DNA of 64,000 bases. Source: Chthonomonas sp. UBA2362. Lineage in GTDB: Bacteria > Armatimonadota > Fimbriimonadia > Fimbriimonadales > Fimbriimonadaceae. The notes beneath the pieces were generated by a model, which saw only the letters and a program-made list of their open reading frames with translations, was not told where the DNA came from and did no database searches. A program made the translations under genes and the position numbers. Of this stretch, positions 25,674 to 34,543 are shown piece after piece (position 1 is the stretch's first letter; every line of letters begins with the position of its first letter). The DNA lies in contig DDTO01000011.1 in assembly GCA_002344135.1 (NCBI GenBank), positions 1-64,000 on the forward strand, written 5' to 3'.

Positions 25674-26240
25674 ATGGAAACGAGGCCGACCGACGTGTGC
25701 CCAGACGAACCAAGACCACCCAAAACCGAAGAGGTGGTCGCGACCACCGACCCGATGGACAGCGACCCTGTCGAGGAGGCGGAGGCGCAGCTTATCGCCG
25801 AGCTCGAGCGCGAGCGAAACGAGCTCAAGGATCAGTTGCTCCGCTCGCTTGCCGATCTCCAGAACTTCCGCAAGCGCGCGCAGGCTGAGAAAGACGACAT
25901 CCGCCGCTATGCGACCGAAGAACTCGCGCGGAACCTCTTGCCGGTACTCGACAACTTCGAGCGCACTTTGGCGGCTGCCGATGCCGGTGCGAGCCAAGAG
26001 TCGCTGCGCGAGGGCGTGCAACTGGTGGACCGCCAGCTGAGGTCGGCCCTCGAGGGCGTTCGACTCACACGAATCCACGCTGTCGGGATGCCGTTCGATC
26101 CCGAACGTCACGAGGCTGTCGCCACCGTCGATGACCCGAGCGTCCCCGACGGTACGGTCGTCGACGAAATCGAGGCGGGCTATCAGATGGCCGAGCGAGT
26201 GATCCGTCCGGCGCGCGTTCGCGTCGCGCGAAAGCCGTGA
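25674..26240 (+). CDS. grpE: GrpE nucleotide exchange factor
   Basis: GrpE (188 residues) releases ADP from DnaK. It has the expected layout: an acidic, disordered N-terminus, a long coiled-coil helix (about 35-75) with LRSLADLQNFRKRAQAEKDD, and the C-terminal beta-domain ending in MPFDPERHEAVATVDD and EIEAGYQMAERVIRPARV. These last two blocks are the family signature. Length is normal. It is not accompanied by dnaK or dnaJ; instead its last four bases GTGA overlap the start of glmM, so the two are probably translated as a pair. Confidence 0.94.
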   Translation: METRPTDVCPDEPRPPKTEEVVATTDPMDSDPVEEAEAQLIAELERERNELKDQLLRSLADLQNFRKRAQAEKDDIRRYATEELARNLLPVLDNFERTLAAADAGASQESLREGVQLVDRQLRSALEGVRLTRIHAVGMPFDPERHEAVATVDDPSVPDGTVVDEIEAGYQMAERVIRPARVRVARKP

Positions 26241-27616
26241 GCCGGCTGTTCGGCACCGACGGTGTCCGTGGTGTCGCGAACCAGACCTTAACCCCCGAGT
26301 TGGCCCTCTCGCTGGGGCTGGCGGCCGGACGATTCGTGCAAGAAGGAGGTACAGCCGGCACCGCCCTGATCGGATTGGACACCCGGCGCAGCGGCTCGAT
26401 GCTCGGGGACGCCTTTGCTGCCGGCCTCGCCGCCTCTGGGCTCGACGCAGCCTGCGTCGGGGTCGTCCCCACCGGCCTCGTCAGCCACGCGGTTCGCACC
26501 GGTGACTTCCTCCTTGGAGCCGTCGTCTCCGCGAGCCACAATCCCGCGCCGGACAACGGCATCAAGCTACTCGGCCACGACGGACGTAAACTCTCGGAAG
26601 AGGGCGAGAAGTGGATCGAAACGGCTTTGGGCGAACCGATGGCGAACCGACCCATCGGCGAGGGTGTCGGGGTGGTGAGCGACGATCGGGAACCGGTCGG
26701 CGATTACCTTGAGTTTCTCGCCCAGATCGTGCCGGAGGGCCTTTCTGGACTGAAAGTCGCGGTCGACGGATCGAACGGGGCAGCCTACGAGTTAGGCCCC
26801 GAGATTCTGCGGCGACTGGGAGCACAGGTGATGACGATCGGCTGCGAGCCGGATGGGATGAACATCAATCGCGGCTGCGGTGCGACGCATCCGACGTCCA
26901 TCCAGGAGTTCACGAAGTCGGCAGGAGCCGAGATCGGTGTTGCGTTCGATGGTGACGCCGACCGGGTCGTTTTCTCCGACGCCAGAGGACGCCTGATCAA
27001 TGGGGATCGAACGATCGCTGCCTGGTGCTCCGCACATGTCAGAAAGGGCGGTCTGGAGCCCCCCACGGCGGTCGGCACGGTGATGAGCAATGGCGGCTTC
27101 GAGGCGTATCTCGATTCGGTCGGCATCAGGCTCGAGCGTACGGCGGTCGGAGACAAGTACGTCGCGCGGCGCATGGGCGAAACGGGGGCCAGGATCGGCG
27201 GCGAACAGAGCGGCCATATCATCTTCGCCGATCGCGGTGTGACCGGCGACGGACTCGTCACCGCGATAGAGTTTCTTCGTGTCCTTAAGGCATCGGGCGG
27301 GTCCAGCGCAGAACTCTTCGAGTTATACGAAGCATGGCCCCAAGTCCTGGTTAACGTTACACTGCCCGATCGAGATGCTTTGGCTCGATCCGAAGCATTT
27401 CCGCTGGCTCTCACCGACGCCGAGCGGCGCCTGGCGGGTATCGGACGCATCAACGTGCGACCGAGCGGCACACAGCCAATGGTCCGTGTGATGGTCGAAG
27501 CACGCGAGATCGAACTGCGCGACGAGATCGCGGCAGCGCTCGTCAGCCTGCTCGAGCGCGAACTCGCGGGCAGCATCTACAGCCGGGTCGACCTCACGCA
27601 CTCGCTCGGGGAGTGA
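26237..27616 (+). CDS. glmM: Phosphoglucosamine mutase
   Basis: GlmM (459 residues) interconverts glucosamine-6-phosphate and glucosamine-1-phosphate for UDP-GlcNAc and peptidoglycan synthesis. It starts LFGTDGVRGVAN, carries the catalytic phosphoserine S100 in VVSASHNPAPDNG, the metal loop DGDADRVVFSD, the sugar-binding GGEQSGHIIF and the phosphate-binding NVRPSGTQPMVRVMVEA. All are as expected for the family. The GTG start overlaps the grpE stop. The TGA stop directly abuts the stop of the convergent acidic-repeat gene with no spacer. GlmM more often carries TEPLIRVM; QPMVRVM here is a minor variant. Confidence 0.95.
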   Translation: MSRLFGTDGVRGVANQTLTPELALSLGLAAGRFVQEGGTAGTALIGLDTRRSGSMLGDAFAAGLAASGLDAACVGVVPTGLVSHAVRTGDFLLGAVVSASHNPAPDNGIKLLGHDGRKLSEEGEKWIETALGEPMANRPIGEGVGVVSDDREPVGDYLEFLAQIVPEGLSGLKVAVDGSNGAAYELGPEILRRLGAQVMTIGCEPDGMNINRGCGATHPTSIQEFTKSAGAEIGVAFDGDADRVVFSDARGRLINGDRTIAAWCSAHVRKGGLEPPTAVGTVMSNGGFEAYLDSVGIRLERTAVGDKYVARRMGETGARIGGEQSGHIIFADRGVTGDGLVTAIEFLRVLKASGGSSAELFELYEAWPQVLVNVTLPDRDALARSEAFPLALTDAERRLAGIGRINVRPSGTQPMVRVMVEAREIELRDEIAAALVSLLERELAGSIYSRVDLTHSLGE

Positions 27617-28192
27617 CTACCAGCCTTCGCTGAGTTGGACGTCGGTCATGATCCCGTCGACCGAATCTTCGACGTACTGATCCGTGTCGAAATCCGTGTC
27701 CGTATCCGAAGTGTCGGTGTCATCGAAGGATTCTTCCTCCATCGAACTGACCTCCGACTCGTCGAACTCACCGTCGTCGTTCTCATCGACCACCAGAGAA
27801 TCGACGACGCCGTCACCGTCGGTGTCGACCTCGACGGTATCGATGTCTCCGTCCCCATCGGTGTCGTAGCCGTAGGTATCGGCGACCCCGTCGCCATCGG
27901 AATCGAGCACTACCGTGTCGAGCACTCCATCCCCGTCGCTGTCGAGGCCCACGGCATCGACTTGGCCATCGTAGTCCGTGTCCATGCCGACGACGTCGGC
28001 GACGCCGTCATGATCGGTGTCGATCACGGCAGTATCGGTCACGCCATCATTGTTCGTGTCGCCGGCGACGGCGTCTATGAGGCCGTCGTCGTTGGTGTCC
28101 ATTGCGACGGTCTCATCGGTGCCGTCCTCGTCGAGGTCGAGGGCGACGGCGCTGATCGGGGGTTCGGTGGAATCGGTCATGTTGGTCTCCAC
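27617..28192 (-). CDS. Acidic calcium-binding-like repeat protein
   Basis: A protein of up to 191 residues built from about ten 13-residue repeats of the type DTDGDGVADTVxx. Asp and Asn occupy positions 1, 3, 5 and often 9, as in thrombospondin type 3 and EF-loop-like calcium-binding repeats. An acidic tail follows, rich in DTDTD and ending QLSEGW. There is no signal peptide, anchor or catalytic domain, which is unusual because such repeats are normally extracellular. Two starts compete: GTG at 28192, five bases after a TAGAAT box (leaderless), or ATG at 28180 with GGAG five bases upstream. The stop abuts the glmM stop. Calcium binding is an inference from the repeat pattern. Confidence 0.75.
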   Translation of the reverse strand: METNMTDSTEPPISAVALDLDEDGTDETVAMDTNDDGLIDAVAGDTNNDGVTDTAVIDTDHDGVADVVGMDTDYDGQVDAVGLDSDGDGVLDTVVLDSDGDGVADTYGYDTDGDGDIDTVEVDTDGDGVVDSLVVDENDDGEFDESEVSSMEEESFDDTDTSDTDTDFDTDQYVEDSVDGIMTDVQLSEGW

Positions 28193-28197
28193 AGGAC

Positions 28198-28203
28198 ATT
28201 CTA
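28198..28203 (-). promoter_or_regulatory. Candidate -10 box of the acidic repeat gene
   Basis: On the minus strand TAGAAT ends 5 bases before the GTG at 28192, the same geometry seen at many other genes here. Confidence 0.45.
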
Positions 28204-28316
28204 GCCCCTTCTCTTCGATTTGAGAGGCTTAGCCTGGCTTCAAAGCGAGAAATCGTGGACGTTCATGGATTCAGTTGAACCAGTGTTACAATGGAGCCTG
28301 GAGGTTTGTTGTATTT

Positions 28317-29222
28317 ATGAAAGGCTTGCTTGCTCTTGCGGGGATCGTCTCCTGCGGTGTCGCGTTCGCGATCGTGCCCGACGTCGGGAGCGACATCAAC
28401 TTTATCGGCCTGGTTCGGGACGGCGACAATGATCGCGGCAGCGGAGTTCTCATCACGCCACGCTGCGTACTCACCGCTCGCCACGTGCCCGGCAATCGGT
28501 TTCACCTGCCCGGCGGCGAGATGCGGACGGGCGTGCGAATCAACCATCCGCGTGCCGACCTGGCAATCATCAATTTCGACGTCGACTTCGCCAACTTCGT
28601 CGAGCCGCTTTACGAGAACAACCTTAACAGGAACGTGACTCTCGCTGGCTTCGGCTTGACTGGCGTCCGGCGCGATAACGGTACCGGGTTCAACCTTACC
28701 GCCAACACGTTTGGGACGTTGCGACAAGGCCGGAACCGGCTTGGCCGCCGGGCGGATGTGACCGTGAACGGCGCACGATTCCTAGGTCTTCAATTCGATC
28801 TCGATTCCGGCCGAGCCGAAGACCCGCCGGCCCGGCGCGATCGGCTCGGCGACGGGGAGGCTCTCGATGGCGAGGCAGCCATCGCATCGGGTGATTCGGG
28901 CGGTGCGGCGCTGATTCGCCAGAACGACCGATGGCGTCTCGTGGGCATCAACTCGTTTCAGGTCGACGAGAACAACAACTACAATCCCGCCGACCCGAGG
29001 AATCCGACGATAGCCGAACTGAACAACCTGTTCGACTTCGGAGACACGGCCTGGGTCGTGGACATCGGCGGAGTGCTGCGCGATCCGGACCCGGTAAATC
29101 CCATCGTGGATGACTACGGTGCATGGATTCGGGCGAATTGCGCGGTGCCGGAGCCAGGGTCTATGGCAGCGCTCGGCCTGGGTCTGAGCGCGCTCGTCGC
29201 TCGCCGGCGTCGACGCCGATGA
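28317..29222 (+). CDS. Trypsin-like (S1) protease with PEP-CTERM signal
   Basis: A 301-residue exported protein with a signal peptide (MKGLLALAGIVSCGVAFA) and a chymotrypsin-fold core. The triad is visible as H56 in LTARHVPG, D81 in RADLAIINFD and S194 in SGDSGGAAL. The C-terminus is a textbook PEP-CTERM tail, VPEPGSMAALGLGLSA, ending in a run of arginines. It should therefore be exported, processed by an exosortase and held at the surface or in an exopolysaccharide matrix. The ATG at 28317 is chosen because the signal peptide starts there; GGAGG lies about 12 bases upstream, which is a long spacing. A perfect 13-base hairpin follows. Confidence 0.85.
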   Translation: MKGLLALAGIVSCGVAFAIVPDVGSDINFIGLVRDGDNDRGSGVLITPRCVLTARHVPGNRFHLPGGEMRTGVRINHPRADLAIINFDVDFANFVEPLYENNLNRNVTLAGFGLTGVRRDNGTGFNLTANTFGTLRQGRNRLGRRADVTVNGARFLGLQFDLDSGRAEDPPARRDRLGDGEALDGEAAIASGDSGGAALIRQNDRWRLVGINSFQVDENNNYNPADPRNPTIAELNNLFDFGDTAWVVDIGGVLRDPDPVNPIVDDYGAWIRANCAVPEPGSMAALGLGLSALVARRRRRR

Positions 29223-29227
29223 TGTGG

Positions 29228-29260
29228 AGCGGGGGTTCGGTGCAGCGCCGAACCCCCGCT
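29228..29260. terminator. Bidirectional hairpin terminator
   Basis: AGCGGGGGTTCGG (29228-29240) pairs perfectly with CCGAACCCCCGCT (29248-29260) around a 7-base loop, between the convergent S1 and M12-like protease genes. It is one of the strongest hairpins in the window. Confidence 0.8.
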
Positions 29261-29265
29261 GGATG

Positions 29266-31641
29266 TTAGTCGTCGCCGTTCAGGCCGAACTTGGACGACA
29301 GAATCGAGTAGTCGCCGATATCGATGGTGTCGTCACCGTCGAGGTCTGCCCCGAGCACGAATCCACCTTCGCCGAGGGAGCGTCCGAACGCGCTGGAGAG
29401 AACGCTGAAGTCACCAACGTCGACCGAGTTGTCGCCGTTCACGTCGCCGTTGATCAGCGCGAAGTTCTGGCCGGTCGCGCCGCTCGATGTGATGGTCACC
29501 GATGCCCGCTTTTTTCGAAGCCAGTTCAGACCCTTTGCTGTCAGGTCGTACACGCCCGTAGAGGGAATGCCGGCGACGAACGAGTAGTTGCCGTTCGAGG
29601 CGAGGTTGAGGGTAACAGTCTGAATCGGCGTCGTCGAACCCACTGCTCGCAGTTCGAAGGTGACCGGCCGGATCGTCACATTGCCCGTAAAGTCACCGAG
29701 GGAGACGTTGCCGCTGATAGTGGCCTGGGTGATCCGGAAGTTGACGTTCGAGACGTCGAAGAACACGCCATTGGCGGACTCGACGAAGATCCGGGCGGTG
29801 GTCGTGGCGATGTTCGGAAGCACGACATCGTGCGAACCGTCGTTGGGCACGTTCGCTGCGAGGACCGTCGCGGTGTCGGTACCGTAGCTGGTACCGCCGT
29901 TGGTCGAGAGCAGGATGTTTACATTCGGTGAGACCGATCCGCCACCGACCGTCCAGGTCACCGTCCGCGTGCTGTTAGCAAACCATTCGACATTCGTGTT
30001 CGGCGAAGTCACGACCATGGCCGCGCCCGATACCGTGATCACCGCCGAGTCCTGCTCGACTCCACCTCCGCCGGCCCGGTTGTCGCGGACGGTGCACCGG
30101 AACGTCATCGAACGGTTGACGTTCGGGAGGATTTCCCAAGGCGTCGCAGCGCCGGAGAGAATATCGGGCAGGCGCGGGAAGATGCGCTGATTGCTCGTAA
30201 CCGGAGTGAACGATCGGAAGAGCGGCCGTGTGGTGTTGTTCGTCGTGGGCGAAGCTGTTCCCAGGTTGAACTGCTCCCAGCAGTAGGTGAGCGGGTGTCC
30301 ATTGGGGTCGGAAGCAGTGGCCCGAAGGCGGAAGGGCGTGCTCTGCGGGATGGTGTAGTCCGCGCCCGCATTGACGGTCGGCGCGCCGTTGCCCGTATTG
30401 CTGGAGGTGCCCCCCGAAGCGGCGTTGTTTCGCCAATTGACGATCTCGTCGATACTGCGCGTATGGAAGTAGGCGTCGGAGTTGTTCTGAAGGTTTTCTG
30501 CACCACAGATCCCGGCGTAGCCCATTATCGTCGAACCGCTGCCTGGCTCGTAAGCGGAGGTCGCATCCCTGTTTCCGCCCCCGCAAGCGCTGGTCGTGCC
30601 GTTGAAGGAGTGGCGGCCGCCATACTGGTGCCCCATCTCGTGGGCGACGTAATCGATATCGAACGGATCGCCGACCGGGCTCGGCAGTCCGGTAACTCCG
30701 TACGCCTTCTGGCCGGTGATCCCGACGACCGCGAGGCCGGCCACGCCGCCCCCTCCCGTCGAGAACACGTGCCCGATGTCGTAGTTGGCGTTGCCGACCG
30801 TCGAGTCCAGGTTCGATTGGTTCTGGCTGAGCATCGCGCCGCCATTGCCATTGGAAAAGGGGTCTGCCGAGCCGGTTGGCCAGCATTTGAGATATGTGAT
30901 GTTCATCCGCACCGCAACGTCCTTTTCATACACACCGTTCACCCGATTGACGCTCGTCGTGGCAGCGGCTTCCGCTTGGGTCACGCCACCGAAGTAGCCG
31001 GTGTATTCCAAGGTCGTGTTGAGGGCCAAGCGATACGTCTTGAGGGTCGGTCCGGTCGTTTGGATGCCTGGTCCGTCTCCGGGGGTCGGCATGGGCTGCG
31101 ATGCGGTCGCGCAGAAGAAGTCGCTCCTCGGCGAACGGTTGTCGCGGCGGTAGAAGGCTAGGTAGCGAGTCGTGTCTCCACGCCGCACCGGATCGATGAT
31201 GAAATCGCCACTGGACGAGTGAACCGATCCATGAAAGCCGTAGGTTCCGAAGTCGATTCGACCGGTCGCCAAGGGATCGTCGATTCCTTGCACGAAGTAG
31301 GTGCGAATCGGTATCCGGGCCGCGAGTTCCGGCGAGAGAATCGGCGACTCGACGACCTCGAAACGCTGAGTGCCGCCGTCCGGTGTAGGCAACTCGAGGA
31401 TCGCCGGGATCGTCAGAGGCAAACCTTCGCGCGGCGCCGAAGCGAGCGTCGCCGCGAGTCGGGCCTTGTCCAGGCGAAAGGCGGCATAACCTGAGAGGTA
31501 GGGGAGGGCCGGATAGGCGTCCGCGGTCGTGGGAGGCTTGATCGTAATGGGCTGCCAGGTCGATTGCGCAAGGGCGGCCGTAGCAGTGGTAGTGGCAAAC
31601 AAAACGGCGGCCAAGCTCCGCCAAGGCATGGTCGTGGGCAT
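29266..31641 (-). CDS. Secreted reprolysin-like (M12B) metalloprotease with dockerin repeats
   Basis: A 791-residue exported zinc protease. It has a signal peptide (LAAVLFATTTATAALAQ), a propeptide-like region up to about 195, and a reprolysin-like catalytic domain with HEMGHQYGGRH (H334, E335, H338, H344) and a Met-turn in STIMGYAG. Next come an Ig/PKD-like beta domain (about 420-540, NAGADYTIPQSTPFRLRATA), a second beta domain (WTVGGGSVSPNVNILLST), and the sandwich module with KGLNWLRKKR. Two dockerin repeats end the protein, NGDVNGDNSVDVGDFSVLS and ADLDGDDTIDIGDYSILS. AGGAG stands 9 bases before the ATG. It is likely an extracellular protease assembled or anchored through its dockerin. Confidence 0.88.
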   Translation of the reverse strand: MPTTMPWRSLAAVLFATTTATAALAQSTWQPITIKPPTTADAYPALPYLSGYAAFRLDKARLAATLASAPREGLPLTIPAILELPTPDGGTQRFEVVESPILSPELAARIPIRTYFVQGIDDPLATGRIDFGTYGFHGSVHSSSGDFIIDPVRRGDTTRYLAFYRRDNRSPRSDFFCATASQPMPTPGDGPGIQTTGPTLKTYRLALNTTLEYTGYFGGVTQAEAAATTSVNRVNGVYEKDVAVRMNITYLKCWPTGSADPFSNGNGGAMLSQNQSNLDSTVGNANYDIGHVFSTGGGGVAGLAVVGITGQKAYGVTGLPSPVGDPFDIDYVAHEMGHQYGGRHSFNGTTSACGGGNRDATSAYEPGSGSTIMGYAGICGAENLQNNSDAYFHTRSIDEIVNWRNNAASGGTSSNTGNGAPTVNAGADYTIPQSTPFRLRATASDPNGHPLTYCWEQFNLGTASPTTNNTTRPLFRSFTPVTSNQRIFPRLPDILSGAATPWEILPNVNRSMTFRCTVRDNRAGGGGVEQDSAVITVSGAAMVVTSPNTNVEWFANSTRTVTWTVGGGSVSPNVNILLSTNGGTSYGTDTATVLAANVPNDGSHDVVLPNIATTTARIFVESANGVFFDVSNVNFRITQATISGNVSLGDFTGNVTIRPVTFELRAVGSTTPIQTVTLNLASNGNYSFVAGIPSTGVYDLTAKGLNWLRKKRASVTITSSGATGQNFALINGDVNGDNSVDVGDFSVLSSAFGRSLGEGGFVLGADLDGDDTIDIGDYSILSSKFGLNGDD

Positions 31642-31755
31642 GAACGAAATCTCCTTCTCCTATTGGGACGCCAATCGTCGAAGCAAGGTTCATGCCGGTA
31701 ACGCCTGTCCTCAGTGCCTGAGGGGGAAAGGGAACTCCGCCTCGGGCAAGTCAAG

Positions 31756-31761
31756 TAGACT
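31756..31761 (+). promoter_or_regulatory. Candidate -10 box of the beta-propeller gene
   Basis: TAGACT ends 8 bases before the ATG at 31770. The same hexamer occurs upstream of the Rieske and ilvC genes. Confidence 0.45.
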
Positions 31762-31769
31762 CCGTCGCC

Positions 31770-34418
31770 ATGAGCAAGGCTCCGTCCCGTCAATTGCGAA
31801 GCGAAGATTTCAAGCGCCTTCCTTGGCGTTCGATCGGTCCGGCGATTATGGGCGGACGCGTTTCAGACCTCTGCTTCGCACCGGGCGACCCGAAGACCTT
31901 CTACGTCGCCTACGCGACGGGCGGAATCTGGAAGACGACCAACCTCGGAACGACCTTTTCGCCCATCTTCGATGACCAAGCGACATCATCGATCGGCTCG
32001 ATACAAGTGGTCGACGCGCCCGCGGAATGGCGAGGCTGGAAGGCCGACGAGAAGAAGGGCAAGTCGAAGAAGGAGCTCTCCGATGCGGGTCGAGGCAAGA
32101 TCGTGTGGGTGGGCACCGGCGAGGGGAATGGACGCAACTCGTCGAGTTGGGGCCATGGCGCCTATCGCTCTACGGATGCCGGCGAATCTTGGGAGCACCT
32201 CGGCCTCGAGGACAGCCACGACATCCCACGCATCGCGGTCGATCCGCGCGATCCGGACGTCTGTTACGTGGCGGCGCTCGGCCACCTGTGGGGCTTCAAC
32301 AAAACGAGGGGAGTCTATAAGACCACTGACGGCGGCAAGACTTGGAAGCCCGTCCTCCAGATCGACGACCAGACCGGCTGTTGCGACGTGATCATCGACC
32401 CGAACGAGCCAGATACGGTCTATGCCGCGATGTATTCGCGCCTTCGAACGCCTTACTCCTTCCGCAGCGGCGGCTCCGAGGGAGGGATCTATCGCTCGAA
32501 AGATGGGGGGCAGAAGTGGCAGAAGCTGAGCAAGGGCCTTCCCAAATCGACCGGTCGCATTGGCCTCGATCTCTGCCACAAGAACCCCAAGATCGTCTAT
32601 GCAGTGATCGAGAGCGAAGAAGGAGGGAGCGCCGATATTCGGGACGACCGAAGCAAGGCCGGTGGAGTGTTTCGTAGCGAGGACGGGGGCGACACTTGGG
32701 TACGGCAAAGCGTTCGCTCCCCTCGTGCGTTTTACTTCAGCACGATCCGCGTCGATCCGACCGACGACCAGAAGGTCCACCTCATCGGTTGGGTCCATGA
32801 ACGCTCCGACGACGGAGGAAAAACTTTCCGAGGTGGTATCGGCGTGAAGATCCACGTCGACTACCATGCCTTGATCATCGATCCGGCCGATCCGAGCCAC
32901 ATGGTCGCGGGAACCGACGGAGGCGTCTACCAGACCTTCGACGACGGCAAGACCTGGACCTTCATTAACACGATGGCCACCGGCCAGTTCTACAACGTGT
33001 CGGTGGACGACTCCGATCCTTACCGGGTCATGGGTGGCCTTCAAGACAACGGGACGTGGCTCGGGCCCAGTTCGACCGACCTCGAAAGCGGGACGAGCAG
33101 CGACGGAACGACCAACACCGGAATCACCAACGGCGACTGGCGGATCGTGATGTGGGGTGACGGCTTCCATGCCGCCTTCGACCCCACCGACGCGAACACG
33201 ATCTACGCCGAGTGGCAGGGCGGCAACCTCGTGCGCGTCGACCTCGCCGGACGACAGAAGCGATACATCGCCCCGAAGCCTCGGGAAGGCGCGCCTCGAT
33301 TCCGCTTCAACTGGAACACGCCGTTCTTTGTCTCGCCCCACAACCCGAAAGTGCTCTACATGGGGGGCAACTACGTCTTCCGACTCGACGACCGAGGCGA
33401 CAAATGGGAGCGCATCAGCGAAGACCTTACGAAGAACGAGGTCGAGAAGATCGAGACCGTAGGCAGCACAGCGGAAACTCACGCGACGCTCGTGTCGCTC
33501 GCCGAGAGCACGCTGACCAAAGGGCTTCTCTGGGCGGGCAGCGACGACGGGCTCATCCACGTCACACGCGATGGCGGGAAGACCTGGAAGAACGTGACGC
33601 CCGACGCCGTCGGTGGCTTGTACGTCGCCAAGATCGAGCCCTCTCGGCACGTAGAAGGGCGCGCGTACGCGGCGATCGATGGCCATCGATCGGACAACAT
33701 GGATCCCCATGTCCTTGTTACCGAGGACTTCGGAAAGACCTGGACGGATATCACGGCCGACCTGCCCCAGGGGTGGAGCGTCAAGTGTGTGCGCGAGGAT
33801 CATGCCAACCCCGAGGTGCTGTTTTGTGGAACCGAGAGTGCCCTTTACGCAACCTTCGATCGGGGCAAGTCTTGGCATAAGATCAACGGCAAGGCCCTCC
33901 CCGCGACTCCGGTCGACGACTTGGTCATCCACGCGCGCGAGCGCGACCTCGTGCTCGGAACTCACGGCAGGTCGATCTGGATTCTGGACGACGCCTCGAT
34001 GCTCTCGCAGCTGACCCCAGCCGTCCTCGATTCGGATGCCCACCTCTTCGTCCCGATGCCCGCTCGCCCGCGGCGAAAGCTGACCTATGGCGGGCTGTGG
34101 ACCGACCAACTCTTCCGCGCCCCCAATCGCCCCATGGGCGCGCTCATCAATTACTGGATTAGGGAGTTCGAAGACGAAGAGGTGAAGATCAAGGTCGAAG
34201 ACGACAAGGGCCTGGAGATCGTCAGCCTCACCGGATCGAACGCGCCGGGGCTGAACCGCGTCGTGTGGGACCTGCAGCCCAGGGAGGAGCTTCGCGTGGC
34301 CAACCAAGGCGAGGAGCCCGACCTTCAAATCTTCGTGCGGCCCGGCGAGTACAAGGTGACGCTGACCTACGGCAAGCGGAAATCGACCGCAATGTTGACC
34401 GTATTGCCGGAAGGGTAG
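31770..34418 (+). CDS. BNR/VPS10-type beta-propeller protein
   Basis: An 882-residue protein of the sortilin/BNR-repeat beta-propeller family often annotated as glycosyl-hydrolase-like. The family start PWRSIGPAIMGGRVSDL is present, followed by many blades marked by the Asp-box pattern: YRSTDAGESWEHL, YKTTDGGKTWKPV, YRSKDGGQKWQKL, FRSEDGGDTWVRQ, YQTFDDGKTWTFI, HVTRDGGKTWKNV, LVTEDFGKTWTDI, ATFDRGKSWHKI. The C-terminal 120 residues form a beta-sandwich (VRPGEYKVTLTYG). Relatives usually carry a signal peptide; here the N-terminus is charged and none is visible. A hydrolase activity should not be assumed, since the repeats give structure only. Confidence 0.85.
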   Translation: MSKAPSRQLRSEDFKRLPWRSIGPAIMGGRVSDLCFAPGDPKTFYVAYATGGIWKTTNLGTTFSPIFDDQATSSIGSIQVVDAPAEWRGWKADEKKGKSKKELSDAGRGKIVWVGTGEGNGRNSSSWGHGAYRSTDAGESWEHLGLEDSHDIPRIAVDPRDPDVCYVAALGHLWGFNKTRGVYKTTDGGKTWKPVLQIDDQTGCCDVIIDPNEPDTVYAAMYSRLRTPYSFRSGGSEGGIYRSKDGGQKWQKLSKGLPKSTGRIGLDLCHKNPKIVYAVIESEEGGSADIRDDRSKAGGVFRSEDGGDTWVRQSVRSPRAFYFSTIRVDPTDDQKVHLIGWVHERSDDGGKTFRGGIGVKIHVDYHALIIDPADPSHMVAGTDGGVYQTFDDGKTWTFINTMATGQFYNVSVDDSDPYRVMGGLQDNGTWLGPSSTDLESGTSSDGTTNTGITNGDWRIVMWGDGFHAAFDPTDANTIYAEWQGGNLVRVDLAGRQKRYIAPKPREGAPRFRFNWNTPFFVSPHNPKVLYMGGNYVFRLDDRGDKWERISEDLTKNEVEKIETVGSTAETHATLVSLAESTLTKGLLWAGSDDGLIHVTRDGGKTWKNVTPDAVGGLYVAKIEPSRHVEGRAYAAIDGHRSDNMDPHVLVTEDFGKTWTDITADLPQGWSVKCVREDHANPEVLFCGTESALYATFDRGKSWHKINGKALPATPVDDLVIHARERDLVLGTHGRSIWILDDASMLSQLTPAVLDSDAHLFVPMPARPRRKLTYGGLWTDQLFRAPNRPMGALINYWIREFEDEEVKIKVEDDKGLEIVSLTGSNAPGLNRVVWDLQPREELRVANQGEEPDLQIFVRPGEYKVTLTYGKRKSTAMLTVLPEG

Positions 34419-34482
34419 GCGGCGCCTGCGATCCGACACTCACAATCCGCAAAGTGCGCAGACGCCCGCAATCTGCGCGCTC

Positions 34483-34488
34483 TAGAAT
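34483..34488 (+). promoter_or_regulatory. Candidate -10 box upstream of the hairpin leader
   Basis: TAGAAT would start a transcript near 34495. The leader of about 45 bases would consist mainly of the GTA-repeat hairpin. Confidence 0.4.
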
Positions 34489-34543
34489 GCCCTCCAAACC
34501 CAGTATTTGTGACAGTAGTAGTAGTAGTAGTGTCACGGGGTGA
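34487..34543 (+). other. Short open frame crossing the GTA-repeat, coupled to the next gene
   Basis: A possible 18-codon frame (MPSKPSICDSSSSSSVTG) reads through the GTA repeat as serines. Its TGA overlaps the GTG of the downstream secreted protein. Its ATG lies within the candidate -10 box, so it would be translated only from an earlier transcript. It is listed as a possibility, not a gene. Confidence 0.2.
34509..34536 (+). repeat. Trinucleotide repeat enclosed by an inverted repeat
   Basis: GTGACA (34509-34514) pairs with TGTCAC (34531-34536). The 16-base loop between them is a pure GTA repeat. The structure sits 3 bases before the GTG start of the following gene and could hide or reveal it. 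Confidence 0.6.

Noticed and set aside
31986..34439. 817-codon open frame antisense to the beta-propeller gene
   Set aside because: Composition is Arg/Val/Asp-rich shadow type; the sense strand carries clear Asp-box repeats and a promoter.
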